The position numbers were made by a program, and so were the translations under genes. Under the pieces are notes generated by a model. That model was given only the letters and a program-made list of their open reading frames with translations. It ran no database searches and had not been told where the DNA came from. Below, piece after piece: positions 17,914 to 28,085 of a DNA stretch of 64,000 bases. Origin of the DNA: Aculops lycopersici (lineage: Eukaryota > Arthropoda > Arachnida > Trombidiformes > Eriophyidae); NCBI GenBank assembly GCA_015350385.1, contig WNKI01000002.1, positions 2,535,700-2,599,699 of the forward strand, in the 5' to 3' direction. Positions within the stretch are counted from its first letter, which is position 1; every line of letters starts with the position of its first letter.

Positions 17914-19059
17914 CCTGCACAATAATCGGGATCAAAAAGTTGAGGTTTCAATTAAGCCTCAATATCTAAGGCATTTGCCTTGAATGAAATTAGATGTACT
18001 ATCCAATAGGCTAGATGGCAGGCGCTATGTGTCAACTTTAATTCAGTATCCAGTGGTGCCGTAGATGTGTTTGTGTATCTCAATTTACACAAACAACCTT
18101 CCTTTCGGTTGGCTGACTGGCGCCTAGTTTGTAACTGGGACGCTCTCTAATATTCAGAGCGATTTCCATGTGATTGAGATGAAATAATGAGACAAGACGA
18201 GTCGGTGTAAAAAGTGCGATGCAAAAAAGTTGGAGATAAATAAGCTTGCTAGTCTTTCCTATCCCGAGTAACTCTGGCTCCACTTGGCCGGCTATGACGA
18301 CGAGACTGTGCCTCTAATTGGCGCCAATACGTCTAAGTAGAAAAGGTCTCGTTGTTGATGTTGATGTTGATGTTGATGTTGATGTTGCTTTTCTCTCGGT
18401 GAGGCGCTAGATTAGTATGCTAACAAAGTAAAGTTCCGATGCTCACCAGGAGCAGTCATGATGACAGCTCGACCGTGAAAGGAGCTCGAGTTTCACTGCT
18501 GCCTGGGGATGCGCCGGTTGTCTGGAGAGATAGTGTCGCGCGCCTAGATCCTTTCAAAGAGCTCCATTTAGCTACGTGTAGCTTGCTGGCGAGCGAGTGA
18601 GCTTGGCAAATGGTGCGGAGGATTGAGAATGGTAGTGCAACTTTGCGTGCGCAGTACGAGTCTAAGTAGAGTGAGTGAGAGAAAGAGAGTCGCTCCATCG
18701 AGTGAGTAGGATAAAAAGCCACAGACATTAACCTGCAAACCTCAATCTAGGATTTGTTGTGTAGCATAATGATCATGCTCTTTGTGGCAAGCTCATATCA
18801 ACCAGGCAGTCAGGCGAGCAAATGGTAGTATTGTAAGTTGCATGCAATGACAATACACTTTTCCTTCCTACATACATTAAAACAACCAATTAAACTAGTG
18901 CTCGCCACCTATGTATATTTGTGTGAGTGTTTTATTAGCGAGAATATTGGAATTTAAATCACACTCACTAAGCTACCTATCTTTCGACCAAACTAAACTC
19001 ACTAAATCGAGCAAACAGAGTCATTCACTCTCACCCCCGTATAAGGAGCAATAGTTATA
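17914..19059. other. intergenic between FLVCR-like copy 1 and the 58-residue gene
   Basis: Contains a short TTGATG array (18355-18384) and a TTTATT at 18931-18936, which is AATAAA on the minus strand about 125 nt past the small gene's stop. The frames at 18080-18283 and 18456-18728 (minus) show no domain. The stretch probably contains the copy 1 promoter, and a leader exon if the acceptor at 17914-17920 is real. Confidence 0.4.
18355..18384. repeat. hexanucleotide tandem repeat (TTGATG)5
   Basis: Five perfect TTGATG units in a row, followed by a decayed unit (ttgctt). Confidence 0.9.
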
Positions 19060-19322
19060 TCATGGGTTAGTGTTAAGCTCTAGTCTCTCAGCTTTAGCTG
19101 CCATTGCTTTCTCCTGTTTGGCCACTTCCGCCATCATTTTGTGATCAGTGTACTTCTTGTTTGCACAGTCGCCAAAATATTCCAGCGCCCTATCGGAAAT
19201 ACTGTGCTCCGTGAACAAAATACATGCATTTCAAGTCAGCAACCTGTTTGAGAAATCAACCGATAATGTGTACTTCGTTCCTCTCACCTTTTAAAGAACT
19301 TGCCCGATCTCGGATGGAGCAT
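19060..19322 (-). CDS. small two-exon gene for a 58-residue charged protein (exons 19288-19322 and 19060-19201)
   Basis: Exon 1 from ATG at 19322 reads MLHPRSGKFFK and ends AAAAG before a good donor, GTGAGA. Exon 2 begins at 19201 after the acceptor gagcacag. The junction makes Ser, and the frame continues ISDRALEYFGDCANKKYTDH and then a Lys/Ala/Glu-rich helix to a TGA at 19060-19062. The whole is 58 residues: a basic N-terminus and an amphipathic C-terminal helix rich in Ala, Lys, Glu. The phase match and the codon-like composition support a real gene. The intron would be 86 nt, similar to the DOLPP1 intron (84 nt). I do not recognise the family; a small mitochondrial or cytosolic accessory protein is possible. 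A minus-strand AATAAA lies at 18931-18936. Confidence 0.55.
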
Positions 19323-19463
19323 TTTGTAGAGTAGTGCAACAATCTAAAAGGATCCTAGACCTTTCAATAACTCAATTGTCTTGGTCAAAAGACAATATGT
19401 ATTGATTGAGAATGAGATGGTGGCATTTTTAGGTCAATATTCTGATAATGACAAATTGAATGC

Positions 19464-20987
19464 TTAGCTTGCAATCGCTTTTTGACGTTTTAATTCGCCG
19501 CTCTGGATACAGTTTAGTATGAAGGCAATGAGAAGCATAAAAGCAAGAAACAATCCCGCCCAAAGGCTTCCATGATAGTCGGTCAAATATGATGCGCAAA
19601 AAGTGATGGGAATACCGAATATTAGAGCTGCCATATTCAATAGCGCCGTAACCAAGACTTCCGATTTGGGGTAGGTTAACTCAGTGGCGTACTCGAAACC
19701 ACAACCGGAGTAGGCGGTGATAAAGAATCCCAACGTTATAGACAATATGTAAATTATTAGCTCGTTCTTAAAGTACAAACCACCTGTATATATGAGCATC
19801 CAAACAAAACTTAGCGCAGAGCAGGCAGCAGTGATCAGTTTGTATTTATGCATTCGGTCCATCAGGTATCCAAAGAAGATGAGACCAGAGAGACCGGATA
19901 GAATGAGCAGCAGTCCAGCGTCTCCTACGGAGTGGTGGTCGATTTGTAGGTCAATTTCTGAGCTCATTGTACCGACATAACAGCTATTATTTGGGCTGGA
20001 CGATGTAAATTTTTGTTGCCCATCATTGGTCATGATGATAAATGGTGAGAGCAGCATCTGATTTAGCACCGTGTGTAGTGAGTAGTTTGTTCCTAGGTTT
20101 AAGCCAAAACAACACAACAAGTTTATGAAGTTTTTGTCTGTGATGAGATCCCCCAAACCCCTCAATGGCTTGTATTGTCTCTGCTTGAGTGGCCCCTTTT
20201 TCTGCTCGTCCGCCTCGAGCTCCTGATGCTCAATCTGTTTCAGTCTACCTAAACCTGGAGCATAAGCTGGTTGCTCGTCGAAGAAGATCAGTATGAGGAG
20301 CGAGTTTATGGAGGCCACCACGGCAACTATGAGCGAGAGTCGGAAGAGTCCAGTTTGAACGGTTTCCAAATCATTTGGATCATCGCCAACCATTAAACTC
20401 GGCACTATGAAACCAATGGCCGTGCCTAGTTCATCACCAAGCACCCCAATTGAAGTAGCCAATGAAACTTGATCGTCCGGAAACCAAACTGAGGCTACTA
20501 GTGAGTATATTCCGCCAATAAATGGTTCGGCGAAAGCAATTATTGTGTGACCAACGAAGTTCAATAGTAATCCATCGCGATGACAGGAGAAGCATTTGAT
20601 GATGACGCCTAGAGTTAGGCCTAAGGTGCCGACTATAACTGAGTTGCGAAGACCGATGAAGTCCATCAGCCAGGCTGCAGGTAAAGCTAGAACAGTATAG
20701 CTGACCATTAGTGCAACAGTTGTCCAATTGATGGCTATGTTATCGACCTGATAGAATTTGGTGGTAACATTTGTGATGCTAGCTAAATAAATCCATTGGA
20801 ATGACTTTATCAAGCTCAAGGCAACAAACATAATTAATATAAAATAACGCTTTCTCACAGGCTTCACGACCGCGTGACCATTTTTCCTTGATTTTATTTC
20901 ATCTCTTGACTCTTCGTCCTGACTTTTCTCTTCTCTAAGCTGATCTTGACATTGACCTAGATACTTTCCCTTAATACTGGTATCCAT
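19464..20987 (-). CDS. FLVCR-like major facilitator transporter, copy 2
   Basis: A 507-residue single-exon ORF (ATG at 20987). A hydrophilic, Lys/Glu-rich N-terminus of about 40 residues precedes VKPVRKRYFILIMFVALSLI and KSFQWIYLASITNVTTKFYQ. MDFIGLRNSVIVGTLGLTLG and VASVWFPDDQVSLATSIGVL are the family segments also seen in copies 3 and 4. About 12 hydrophobic helices can be counted, with the cytoplasmic loop EHQELEADEQKKGPLKQ between the two halves and an Asn/Ser-rich extracellular loop after helix 7. It shares the 'CFSCHRDG' segment with copies 3 and 4. The role is as for the family (membrane carrier; substrate unknown). It stands between the small two-exon gene and an inverted-repeat element. 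Confidence 0.88.
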   Translation of the reverse strand: MDTSIKGKYLGQCQDQLREEKSQDEESRDEIKSRKNGHAVVKPVRKRYFILIMFVALSLIKSFQWIYLASITNVTTKFYQVDNIAINWTTVALMVSYTVLALPAAWLMDFIGLRNSVIVGTLGLTLGVIIKCFSCHRDGLLLNFVGHTIIAFAEPFIGGIYSLVASVWFPDDQVSLATSIGVLGDELGTAIGFIVPSLMVGDDPNDLETVQTGLFRLSLIVAVVASINSLLILIFFDEQPAYAPGLGRLKQIEHQELEADEQKKGPLKQRQYKPLRGLGDLITDKNFINLLCCFGLNLGTNYSLHTVLNQMLLSPFIIMTNDGQQKFTSSSPNNSCYVGTMSSEIDLQIDHHSVGDAGLLLILSGLSGLIFFGYLMDRMHKYKLITAACSALSFVWMLIYTGGLYFKNELIIYILSITLGFFITAYSGCGFEYATELTYPKSEVLVTALLNMAALIFGIPITFCASYLTDYHGSLWAGLFLAFMLLIAFILNCIQSGELKRQKAIAS

Positions 20988-21716
20988 TTTTAGCTTTTTG
21001 AGATCACAAAATTCTGCAATCTTCCTTCCCTCACAACTCTTTATTCATTCAGCATCTGATCAACGATTCCGAGAGTGTGAAGCTAGATGTTGGAATGCAG
21101 AGTAGTACTCTATGTTCAATTCCATTCGTAGGAGGATGTCTGGGTACAATCCTGTTAAGTTTACGGACGCTTAGTGATATCACCGCTGGCAACCAGACAC
21201 TGTTTGTCCTGTAATCAAAAAAGTTCGATTGGAGGCCAGAAGTTACTTAATAGAATCTAGATTAGTTGTTGTAAAAGAACTCGTCAGTGAACTAAACAAA
21301 AATTTATTATCTCATACCCGGTCTATTACATGCACTTCAACCAACAGACTCACCAACCACTATTCTAACTAGAAGCTTCAGATTGGTCAGATACACTATC
21401 CTGATTAGGGCTGTGCTTCAGGTTACCTGCAAGTCGCCATATTCCGTTACCTGCAGGCGACCTGCAGGTCGTTCGGTTGACAGCCGTAAACCAGCCAGAA
21501 AACAATGGGGATAAAATTCCGAGTGCAAACCTGCAAGCAACCTGAAGCACAGCTCTAATCCTCATAGATTAGACCGCAATGAATCTCTGCTGTAAAGTTA
21601 ACAGCTCAGTCGGGAACAGTTATTAACCTAATTAATGACAGACAGTCGTAGGTAATTGGCTAGTATAAATACTGACCTGGATGGTGCAAGTTTATTTAGA
21701 CTTGTCTGAGCACTCA
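20988..21716. other. intergenic with an inverted-repeat element
   Basis: Contains the copy 2 upstream region, the 172-bp inverted-repeat element (21396-21567) and a minus-strand AATAAA (TTTATT at 21691-21696), which is 21 nt past the stop of copy 3. No coding exon is seen. Confidence 0.5.
21396..21567. mobile_element. MITE-like inverted-repeat element, about 160-172 bp
   Basis: The left end (21403-21434, GATTAGGGCTGTGCTTCAGG...) and the reverse complement of the right end (21529-21560, GATTAGAGCTGTGCTTCAGG...) match in about 28 of 32 positions. CTAT/ATAG outside each end (21396-21399 and 21564-21567) extends the symmetry. The interior has repeated GTTACCTGCA and CCTGCAGG motifs and no coding capacity. 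This is the form of a non-autonomous DNA transposon or foldback element; a clear target-site duplication is not visible. It lies between FLVCR-like copies 2 and 3. Confidence 0.6.
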
Positions 21717-23336
21717 TCAGGTTGATGATTTTGAGGCTGATCTTTCCGCCTGTTGCTGGCTCGCAACTGCTTTCTGACGCTTCAGCTCGCCTCTCTGGAC
21801 GCAGTTCAAAATAAGTCCAATTAGTAAAATGAATGCGAAAAATAGTCCAGCACTCAGGCTGCCATAAAAGTCGGCCATATATGAGGCTCCAAAGGTAATT
21901 GGGATCCCAAACATTTGAGCCGACATGTTCAATAGAGTCGACGTTAGGAGCTCTGATCGAGGGTAGGTGAGTTCAGTGCCGTACTCGAAACCGCAGCCAG
22001 CGTAAGCAGTTATAAAAAACCCTAGCGGCACCGATAGTATATATATGACGAGCTCGTTTTTCAGGTAAAGTCCGCCTGTGAATATGAGCATCCAGACGAG
22101 ACTCAGCGCGTAGCAAGCTACGGTGATCAGTTTGTAGCGATGCAATCGATCCAACAGGTGGCCGAAGAAGACGAGCCCGAAGAGACCGGATAGAATGAGC
22201 AGCAATCCGGCGTCTCCAACGGTTTGGTGGTTGTTCGCCGGGAGGTTAAGTTCCGCTTGCATCTCTGAGCTCGACACGGATACGTAGCTAGAAGTGTTTG
22301 CAGTTGGTGTTGCGAGTTGTGGCGGATTGTTGGCTTCAATGATGAACGGCGATAGTAGCATTTGGTTTAGCACAGTATGCAACGAGTAGTTTGTGCCAAC
22401 ATTGATTCCGAACGACAACAACAGGTTGATAAAGTTTTTGTCTGTGATGAGATCCTTCAAATCGCTCACTGGTTTGCAGAGTCTCTGCTTCAGTGGCCAT
22501 CTTCTCTGCTCTTCCGCCTGGAGCTCCTGATGCTTCATTTGTTCCAGTCTACCTAATCCCGGAGCATAGGCGGGCTGCTCATCGAAAAATATCAATACGA
22601 GAAGTGAGCTGAAGGAAGCTATTATGGCAACAGCAAGCGAAAGCCGGTAAAGTCCAGTTTGCACAGTTTCCAAATCATATGGGTCATTACCGACCATTAA
22701 ACCCGGGATAATGAAGCCTAAGGCAGTGCCTAGCTCCTCGCCAAGAATCCCTATAGATGTAGCCAATGAAACTTGATCGTCCGGAAACCAAACCGAGGCC
22801 AACTGTGAGTAGATGCTGAAAAAGAATGGCTCGGCGAAACCAATAATTACGTGACCTACGAAGTTTAGCAGAAATCCGTCACGATGACAGGAGAAACATT
22901 TGATGATGACACCAAGTGTTACACCCAAGGCACCAATTATAACTGACTTGCGGAGACCGATGAAGTTCATCAAATAACTCACAGGTAAGCATAAGCTCAA
23001 AAAGGTAACCATAAATATAACTGTCGTCCAATTGACAGCCGTGTTATCAACTTGATAAAAATGAGTGACCACATTTGTTATACTGGCCAAGCAGATCCAT
23101 TGGAATGACTTGATGACATTTAAGATGACAAAAATCATCAATATTAAATAGCGCTTTTTCACAGGCTTCACTTCAATCTGTTTTTTTGCTTCATATTTCT
23201 TCTCGCACTCCATTTCAGCCTTTAAGTTTTCTCCCCTCCTCGCTTCTTCTGATTGATTTTCGCATCGAACTGGATACTTTTCTCCAATATCCAGCGTCCA
23301 TTTCGGCGACTTAAGATTACTAGATTTCTCTATCAT
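21717..23336 (-). CDS. FLVCR-like major facilitator transporter, copy 3
   Basis: A 539-residue single-exon ORF, ATG at 23336 (MIEKSSNLKSPKW). A charged N-terminus of about 58 residues is followed by VKKRYLILMIFVILNVIKSF and the family pattern (FQWICLASITN, NWTTVIFMVTFLSLCLPVSY, FIGLRKSVIIGALGVTLG). About 12 transmembrane helices are present, with a central loop (KHQELQAEEQRRWPLKQ) and a long extracellular loop with NTSS sequons. From the first helix to near the C-terminus it is almost identical to copy 4, except for one island (about residues 180-240) and the C-terminal 40 residues. It is probably a plasma-membrane carrier of the FLVCR type; the substrate is not known. Confidence 0.9.
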   Translation of the reverse strand: MIEKSSNLKSPKWTLDIGEKYPVRCENQSEEARRGENLKAEMECEKKYEAKKQIEVKPVKKRYLILMIFVILNVIKSFQWICLASITNVVTHFYQVDNTAVNWTTVIFMVTFLSLCLPVSYLMNFIGLRKSVIIGALGVTLGVIIKCFSCHRDGFLLNFVGHVIIGFAEPFFFSIYSQLASVWFPDDQVSLATSIGILGEELGTALGFIIPGLMVGNDPYDLETVQTGLYRLSLAVAIIASFSSLLVLIFFDEQPAYAPGLGRLEQMKHQELQAEEQRRWPLKQRLCKPVSDLKDLITDKNFINLLLSFGINVGTNYSLHTVLNQMLLSPFIIEANNPPQLATPTANTSSYVSVSSSEMQAELNLPANNHQTVGDAGLLLILSGLFGLVFFGHLLDRLHRYKLITVACYALSLVWMLIFTGGLYLKNELVIYILSVPLGFFITAYAGCGFEYGTELTYPRSELLTSTLLNMSAQMFGIPITFGASYMADFYGSLSAGLFFAFILLIGLILNCVQRGELKRQKAVASQQQAERSASKSST

Positions 23337-24839
23337 CTTTTTTCTCGTTATCTTCGCTCGTTATCAACGCTTTTCGCTTATTAAGGAGATATCATGAGCG
23401 TTAATCTTTGAATTTAGCAATCAAGCAAACCACCGCCTCGTATTCCTCAACAATAAAGAGTCGCTAGGTGACCCCGAAAATCTAACGGCACCTTAAGTTA
23501 CTATAATGTTGAGTCGCTGTATAAGATTTTTTGTTATTAGTTGCTCGTCGTGTGTTACCAGGACTTTAAGTCCAGTGTAGCAAACAAGTGGCAAAAACCA
23601 CAAAATTTCATCTAAGGTAACTGTATGAAACTAACTAACGAGACATTTAATCTAGTTCTCAACGACCACTTGTTCTACACCACCATTAATAAACTCTATT
23701 TTCTCGCAGTGCACCTGTTAGAAGAATATGATTTCAGTCAACAAGCTTGACTCTAACAATGTAGATAGAAACACACCATCAAACTGGACAATCGTGAGCT
23801 CAATTCATATAAACAAAAAAAACTTACCATAAACTACACGGAGCCATAATGCTAAAAACACCTAACCTGCCCAAAATACCTAACCTGGTTTTGGAGTTAG
23901 TTATGCGTCAACGAGTCTGAATACCTTCCAAAACATTAAGAAGATTAATTCGAAAGCCACTTAAATTGCTGGAGTGTCTTTTAGTATTGCTATTTTACAG
24001 CTAGTCCATTGCTTCTGCTGCGAATGTTCTCCCCGTCTATCTATCTAATCCACTGTATGTCTGTCAACTTGTAGCAACTCAGAAATGATTAGCTAATGAA
24101 TGAGGATGATGATGTTGCTACGGTGTCCATAGATTGTTTACACCTTTCTCTAGTTAACACTCTCTTCGGCTTATTGAGGGAGTTGGTTTCCACAATACCA
24201 ATAAATACTTTCCGACGAGTGTATTCGGTCGACTAAGCTTACGTTAGAAGATAATTTAGACTTGACCTGTGTATTTCATTATGGACCTAAATCCCTCGAT
24301 GCAAGCTGGAGAACATTCAGGTTTGCCTGGATTTTTCAGCTTTCTGATTGAATTAACACTTTGGCTACTAGATAGAACCTGTATATGATTGTCTTCAATG
24401 AATAAACTAGAATTTCTATCACCATTATCAGTCTATTCACAGAAAACTACACCCAGTAGAATGTGATCGAGTTACGTCAACTATTCCGGCTAATTCGGAG
24501 AGCGAGTAGGTAGAAAAACTGCTGACCAATTACCTTGAAATGAATAATCATCCGAGTTACCAAATTCTAAACATTCTTCTCGTGTTCAAAAACAACCGGA
24601 CGAGATAATCTAAAATATACAAGGCTCATGTTTACATCGATGACGTTCAAATCATAATTTATTGATTCGGTCTAGACTTTATTCAAGCGAAATATAATCT
24701 CTACAATTAAGGTTCATCAACGTCACAAACAGTGAAACCGGATCACTCTGAAGTCGATTAAGTTACTAACCTGTGGTTGGCCGAATATAATTACATGGCA
24801 TAAAGAGGATTAATTTATCGAGTAAAGGGTTGCGAACAT
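23337..24839. other. intergenic between FLVCR-like copies 3 and 4
   Basis: A 1.5-kb AT-rich stretch without a recognisable exon, repeat array or RNA gene. It contains the upstream region of copy 3 and the 3' flank of copy 4. A short direct repeat (cctaacctg) occurs at 23861-23890. It shows no obvious similarity to the flank of the other copies, so the duplicated segment seems confined to the coding region. Confidence 0.4.
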
Positions 24840-26453
24840 TCAACAGGTCGATGCGCCCGAGGCTGGTATTCCCGCCTGCTGCTGGCTCGCAACTGATTTT
24901 TGACGCACCAGCTCACCACCTTGGATACAGTTGAGTATTAAGCCAATCAGAAGCATGAGTGCAAGGAAGAGTCCAGCACTCAGGCTGCCATAAAAGTCGG
25001 CCATATATGAGGCTCCAAAGGTAATTGGGATCCCAAACATTTGAGCCGACATGTTCAATAGAGTCGACGTTAGGAGCTCTGATCGAGGGTAGGTGAGTTC
25101 AGTGCCGTACTCGAAACCGCAGCCAGTGTAAGCAGTTATAAAAAACCCTAGCGGCACCGATAGTATATATATGACGAGCTCTTTTTTCAGGTAAAGTCCG
25201 CCTGTGAATATGAGCATCCAGACGAGACTCAGCGCGTAGCAAGCTACGGTGATCAGTTTGTAGCGATGCAATCGATCCAACAGGTGGCCGAAGAAGACGA
25301 GCCCGAAGAGACCGGATAGAATGAGCAGCAATCCGGCGTCTCCAACGGTTTGGTGATTGTTCGCCAGGAGGTTAAGTTCCGCTTGCATCTCTGAGCTCGA
25401 CACGGATACGTAGCTAGAAGTGTTTGCAGTTGGTGTTGCGAGTTGTGGCGGATTGTTGGCTTCAATGATGAACGGCGATAGTAGCATTTGGTTTAGCACA
25501 GTATGCAACGAGTAGTTTGTGCCAACATTGATTCCGAACGACAACAACAGGTTGATAAAGTTTTTGTCTGTGATGAGATCCTTCAAATCGCTCACTGGTT
25601 TGCAGAGTCTCTGCTTCAGTGGCCATCTTCTCTGCTCTTCCGCCTGGAGCTCCTGATGCTTCATTTGTTCCAGTCTACCTAATCCCGGAGCAAAGGCGGG
25701 CTGCTCATCGAAAAATATCAATACGAGAAGTGAGTTGACGGATGCTATCATGGCAATTGCATGCGAAAGCCGGTAAAGTCCGGTTTGCACAGTTTCCAAA
25801 TCATATGGGTCATTGCCAACCATTAAACCCGGGATAATAAAACCTAAAGCGATGCCGAGTTGGTCGCCCAATACGCCGATTGAGGTTGCCAATGAAACTT
25901 GATCGTCCGGAAACCAAACCGAGGCCAATTGTGAGTAGATGCTGAAAAAGAATGGCTCGGCGAAACCAATAATTACGTGACCTACGAAGTTTAGCAGAAA
26001 TCCGTCACGATGGCAGGAGAAACATTTGATGATGACACCAAGTGTTACACCCAAGGCACCAATTATAACTGACTTGCGGAGACCGATGAAGTTCATCAAA
26101 TAACTCACAGGTAAGCATAAGCTCAAAAAGGTAACCATAAATATAACTGTCGTCCAATTGACAGCCGTGTTATCAACTTGATAAAAATGAGCGATCACAT
26201 TTGTTATACTGGCCAAGCAGATCCATTGGAATGACTTGATGACATTTAAGATGACAAAAATCATCAATATTAGATAGCGCTTTTTGACCGGTTCTACTCT
26301 CACTCCAATCTTCTCTCCTGGTCGCTTTTCTGATTTCATTCTAAAACTAAATTTATCCCGAATTCTTTCCCCTTTTGATTGTTGCACATGGTTTACAATA
26401 TTCTCTTCCTCCCTTGGTGCCCACTCCGGCGTCTTGAGATCATTTGATTTCAT
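24840..26453 (-). CDS. FLVCR-like major facilitator transporter, copy 4
   Basis: The ATG at 26453 (MKSNDLKTPEW) aligns with the start of copy 3 (SSNLKSPKW), giving 537 residues; an upstream TTG frame extension is not needed. The N-terminal 60 residues differ from copy 3, then the two are nearly identical through VKKRYLILMIFVILNVIKSF and the first five helices, differ in an island (SIGVLGDQLGIALGF versus SIGILGEELGTALGF, and RLSHAIAMIASVNSL versus RLSLAVAIIASFSSL), and are again almost identical until about 40 residues from the end. About 12 helices. Function as for the other copies. It is the first gene of the array in transcription order. Confidence 0.9.
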   Translation of the reverse strand: MKSNDLKTPEWAPREEENIVNHVQQSKGERIRDKFSFRMKSEKRPGEKIGVRVEPVKKRYLILMIFVILNVIKSFQWICLASITNVIAHFYQVDNTAVNWTTVIFMVTFLSLCLPVSYLMNFIGLRKSVIIGALGVTLGVIIKCFSCHRDGFLLNFVGHVIIGFAEPFFFSIYSQLASVWFPDDQVSLATSIGVLGDQLGIALGFIIPGLMVGNDPYDLETVQTGLYRLSHAIAMIASVNSLLVLIFFDEQPAFAPGLGRLEQMKHQELQAEEQRRWPLKQRLCKPVSDLKDLITDKNFINLLLSFGINVGTNYSLHTVLNQMLLSPFIIEANNPPQLATPTANTSSYVSVSSSEMQAELNLLANNHQTVGDAGLLLILSGLFGLVFFGHLLDRLHRYKLITVACYALSLVWMLIFTGGLYLKKELVIYILSVPLGFFITAYTGCGFEYGTELTYPRSELLTSTLLNMSAQMFGIPITFGASYMADFYGSLSAGLFLALMLLIGLILNCIQGGELVRQKSVASQQQAGIPASGASTC

Positions 26454-28085
26454 CCTCTTATTTTTCCCTTCCAACAGCTGATCTAGAATTCTGATAGTGC
26501 AAAGCTGAAAGTTGAAGGGCGAGCGCTTTGTACTCTTTTTCGTCAGAGTCGCTCAGTAACTCTTGAAAAATCACGATTCGCTTAGTCACTTTACCATAAC
26601 GTCGCTGAAATTCTACTACAGTCTCTCGGCTGTTATGTCACCAAAACCTACGACAGCTGAACTCAAATGGCACCAGAAGCTTCCACAAATATAATTGAAG
26701 TTTACCTGTGGCTAATAGACGAGCTTTTCAGAAAAATGGAGCCATATCTGTAGGGCGGGAGTGAATGTAATGTCGAGAAAAAAGTGGGGGAAAAATTGAC
26801 ACTCGACTGACAGCTTTTTACATGTAAAAATCCCTGTTTTATAAAATAAAATCGTAAAAAGCATGTGTCAACGGAAGTAAATACCGCATAGCTGCCCGCC
26901 TGTTGGTACAATCGCAATAAGCGACTGGAGATTTGATGAGCGCGTGAGACACGCCTCGTCGCCCATAGAATGGGAGCGGGAAATCGATGTGAGGAACGCT
27001 AACTTTTGTAAATCGTCAAAACCTCTCCATTCACCGAATCAGTGCACTTTTAAGGGTTTTTTACTGGATTTCTTTGTTAATGTCTGTGTTAATTTTGATG
27101 ACACCGCATTTCCTCCAATCCAAATCATCTGATAATTATATTAACTAGTCGGTTACCTCGGCTCCGCTCGAGGTTATGCCTATTTTCTGTGCGACTTTTC
27201 AAAAAACTGCGCCCCGGCTTGCTCCACCAACCAGCTGCGCGTTACAGCAGTGACGCGCTTTATGACAAATCATGACGATTTAAAAGGACGAAAAAGATCA
27301 GCTCAAATTGCCCGAATGGTTTTTAAGTATATGATCTATTTGGATCTGTGTGCAGTCACGGAGAGCGTCATGTGCCAGTCCATCGAACGGTCGTACAATC
27401 TTACAACTCCACAAGTGGTTCTATCTAGTTGTCAACCCTCACTCGGGATAGTTAAATTTGACACTTGATCCTCAATCGGTCCAAAACTAGAGGCGCCATA
27501 AATCTAGTGCCCTCTCTGACTTTCCTTCTAGTTAAGGGAAAACAAATATTTGGACCATCAACTAAACGGTGTCAAGGCATTAGTTTTCAAGTAGCTGTGA
27601 TGTAGAGGGACTAACGTTACACTACGTGCGCACCCCACGAAACAAGTGTGTCGGAAAAGAATCAGAATTTAGTCTCACTGCTTATAATAAGCCTTTTATA
27701 TATATATATTACTCAAATTGTTACGAGAGGCCATCAGAAGTTTCTCTCCTGAAGTCCTCGCTAATTTAAAAGACAATAAGCTAGTAATTATCGAAAATGA
27801 CGCAACGGTGCTATTTGACGATCAAATTATTTTCTCAGGTATCTAGGTCCTCATTTATTGCTTTTATTCAGCTAGTTGGTCGGTTGTCGAGGGAAAGACT
27901 TAGTTTCTATGGAAAAAACATGCAGAGAGACCAAAGAGAGGACATTGTTTTTTCGAGACGGGTATTTGTTGTTGCTGTTGGTTCAACCGGAACTTGGGGA
28001 TGATAATTATGATGGAAACAATGGTGCTGAGGCCACACCGAATCGAATAGGTACTCGTATATAATTCCAAAATACGAAAACTCCA
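26454..28085. other. intergenic between the P450 and FLVCR-like copy 4
   Basis: 1.6 kb with the copy 4 promoter side (26454-26900) and the P450 3' flank. Small ORFs (26944-27132, 27250-27468, 27797-28064) have no domain. A short TA run lies at 27698-27710. Around 27150-27180 there is a CpG-containing imperfect inverted repeat (ACCTCG...CGAGGT). Nothing else is recognised. Confidence 0.35.

Noticed and set aside
17914..17922. Upstream TTG start for FLVCR-like copy 1 (and likewise 26454-26474 for copy 4)
   Set aside because: Nuclear genes rarely start at TTG; an ATG follows within 3 and 7 codons, and copies 3 and 4 align from the ATG.
27142..27180. Imperfect CpG inverted repeat near the P450 3' flank
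   Set aside because: The arms match for only 6-8 bp; too weak to report as an element.
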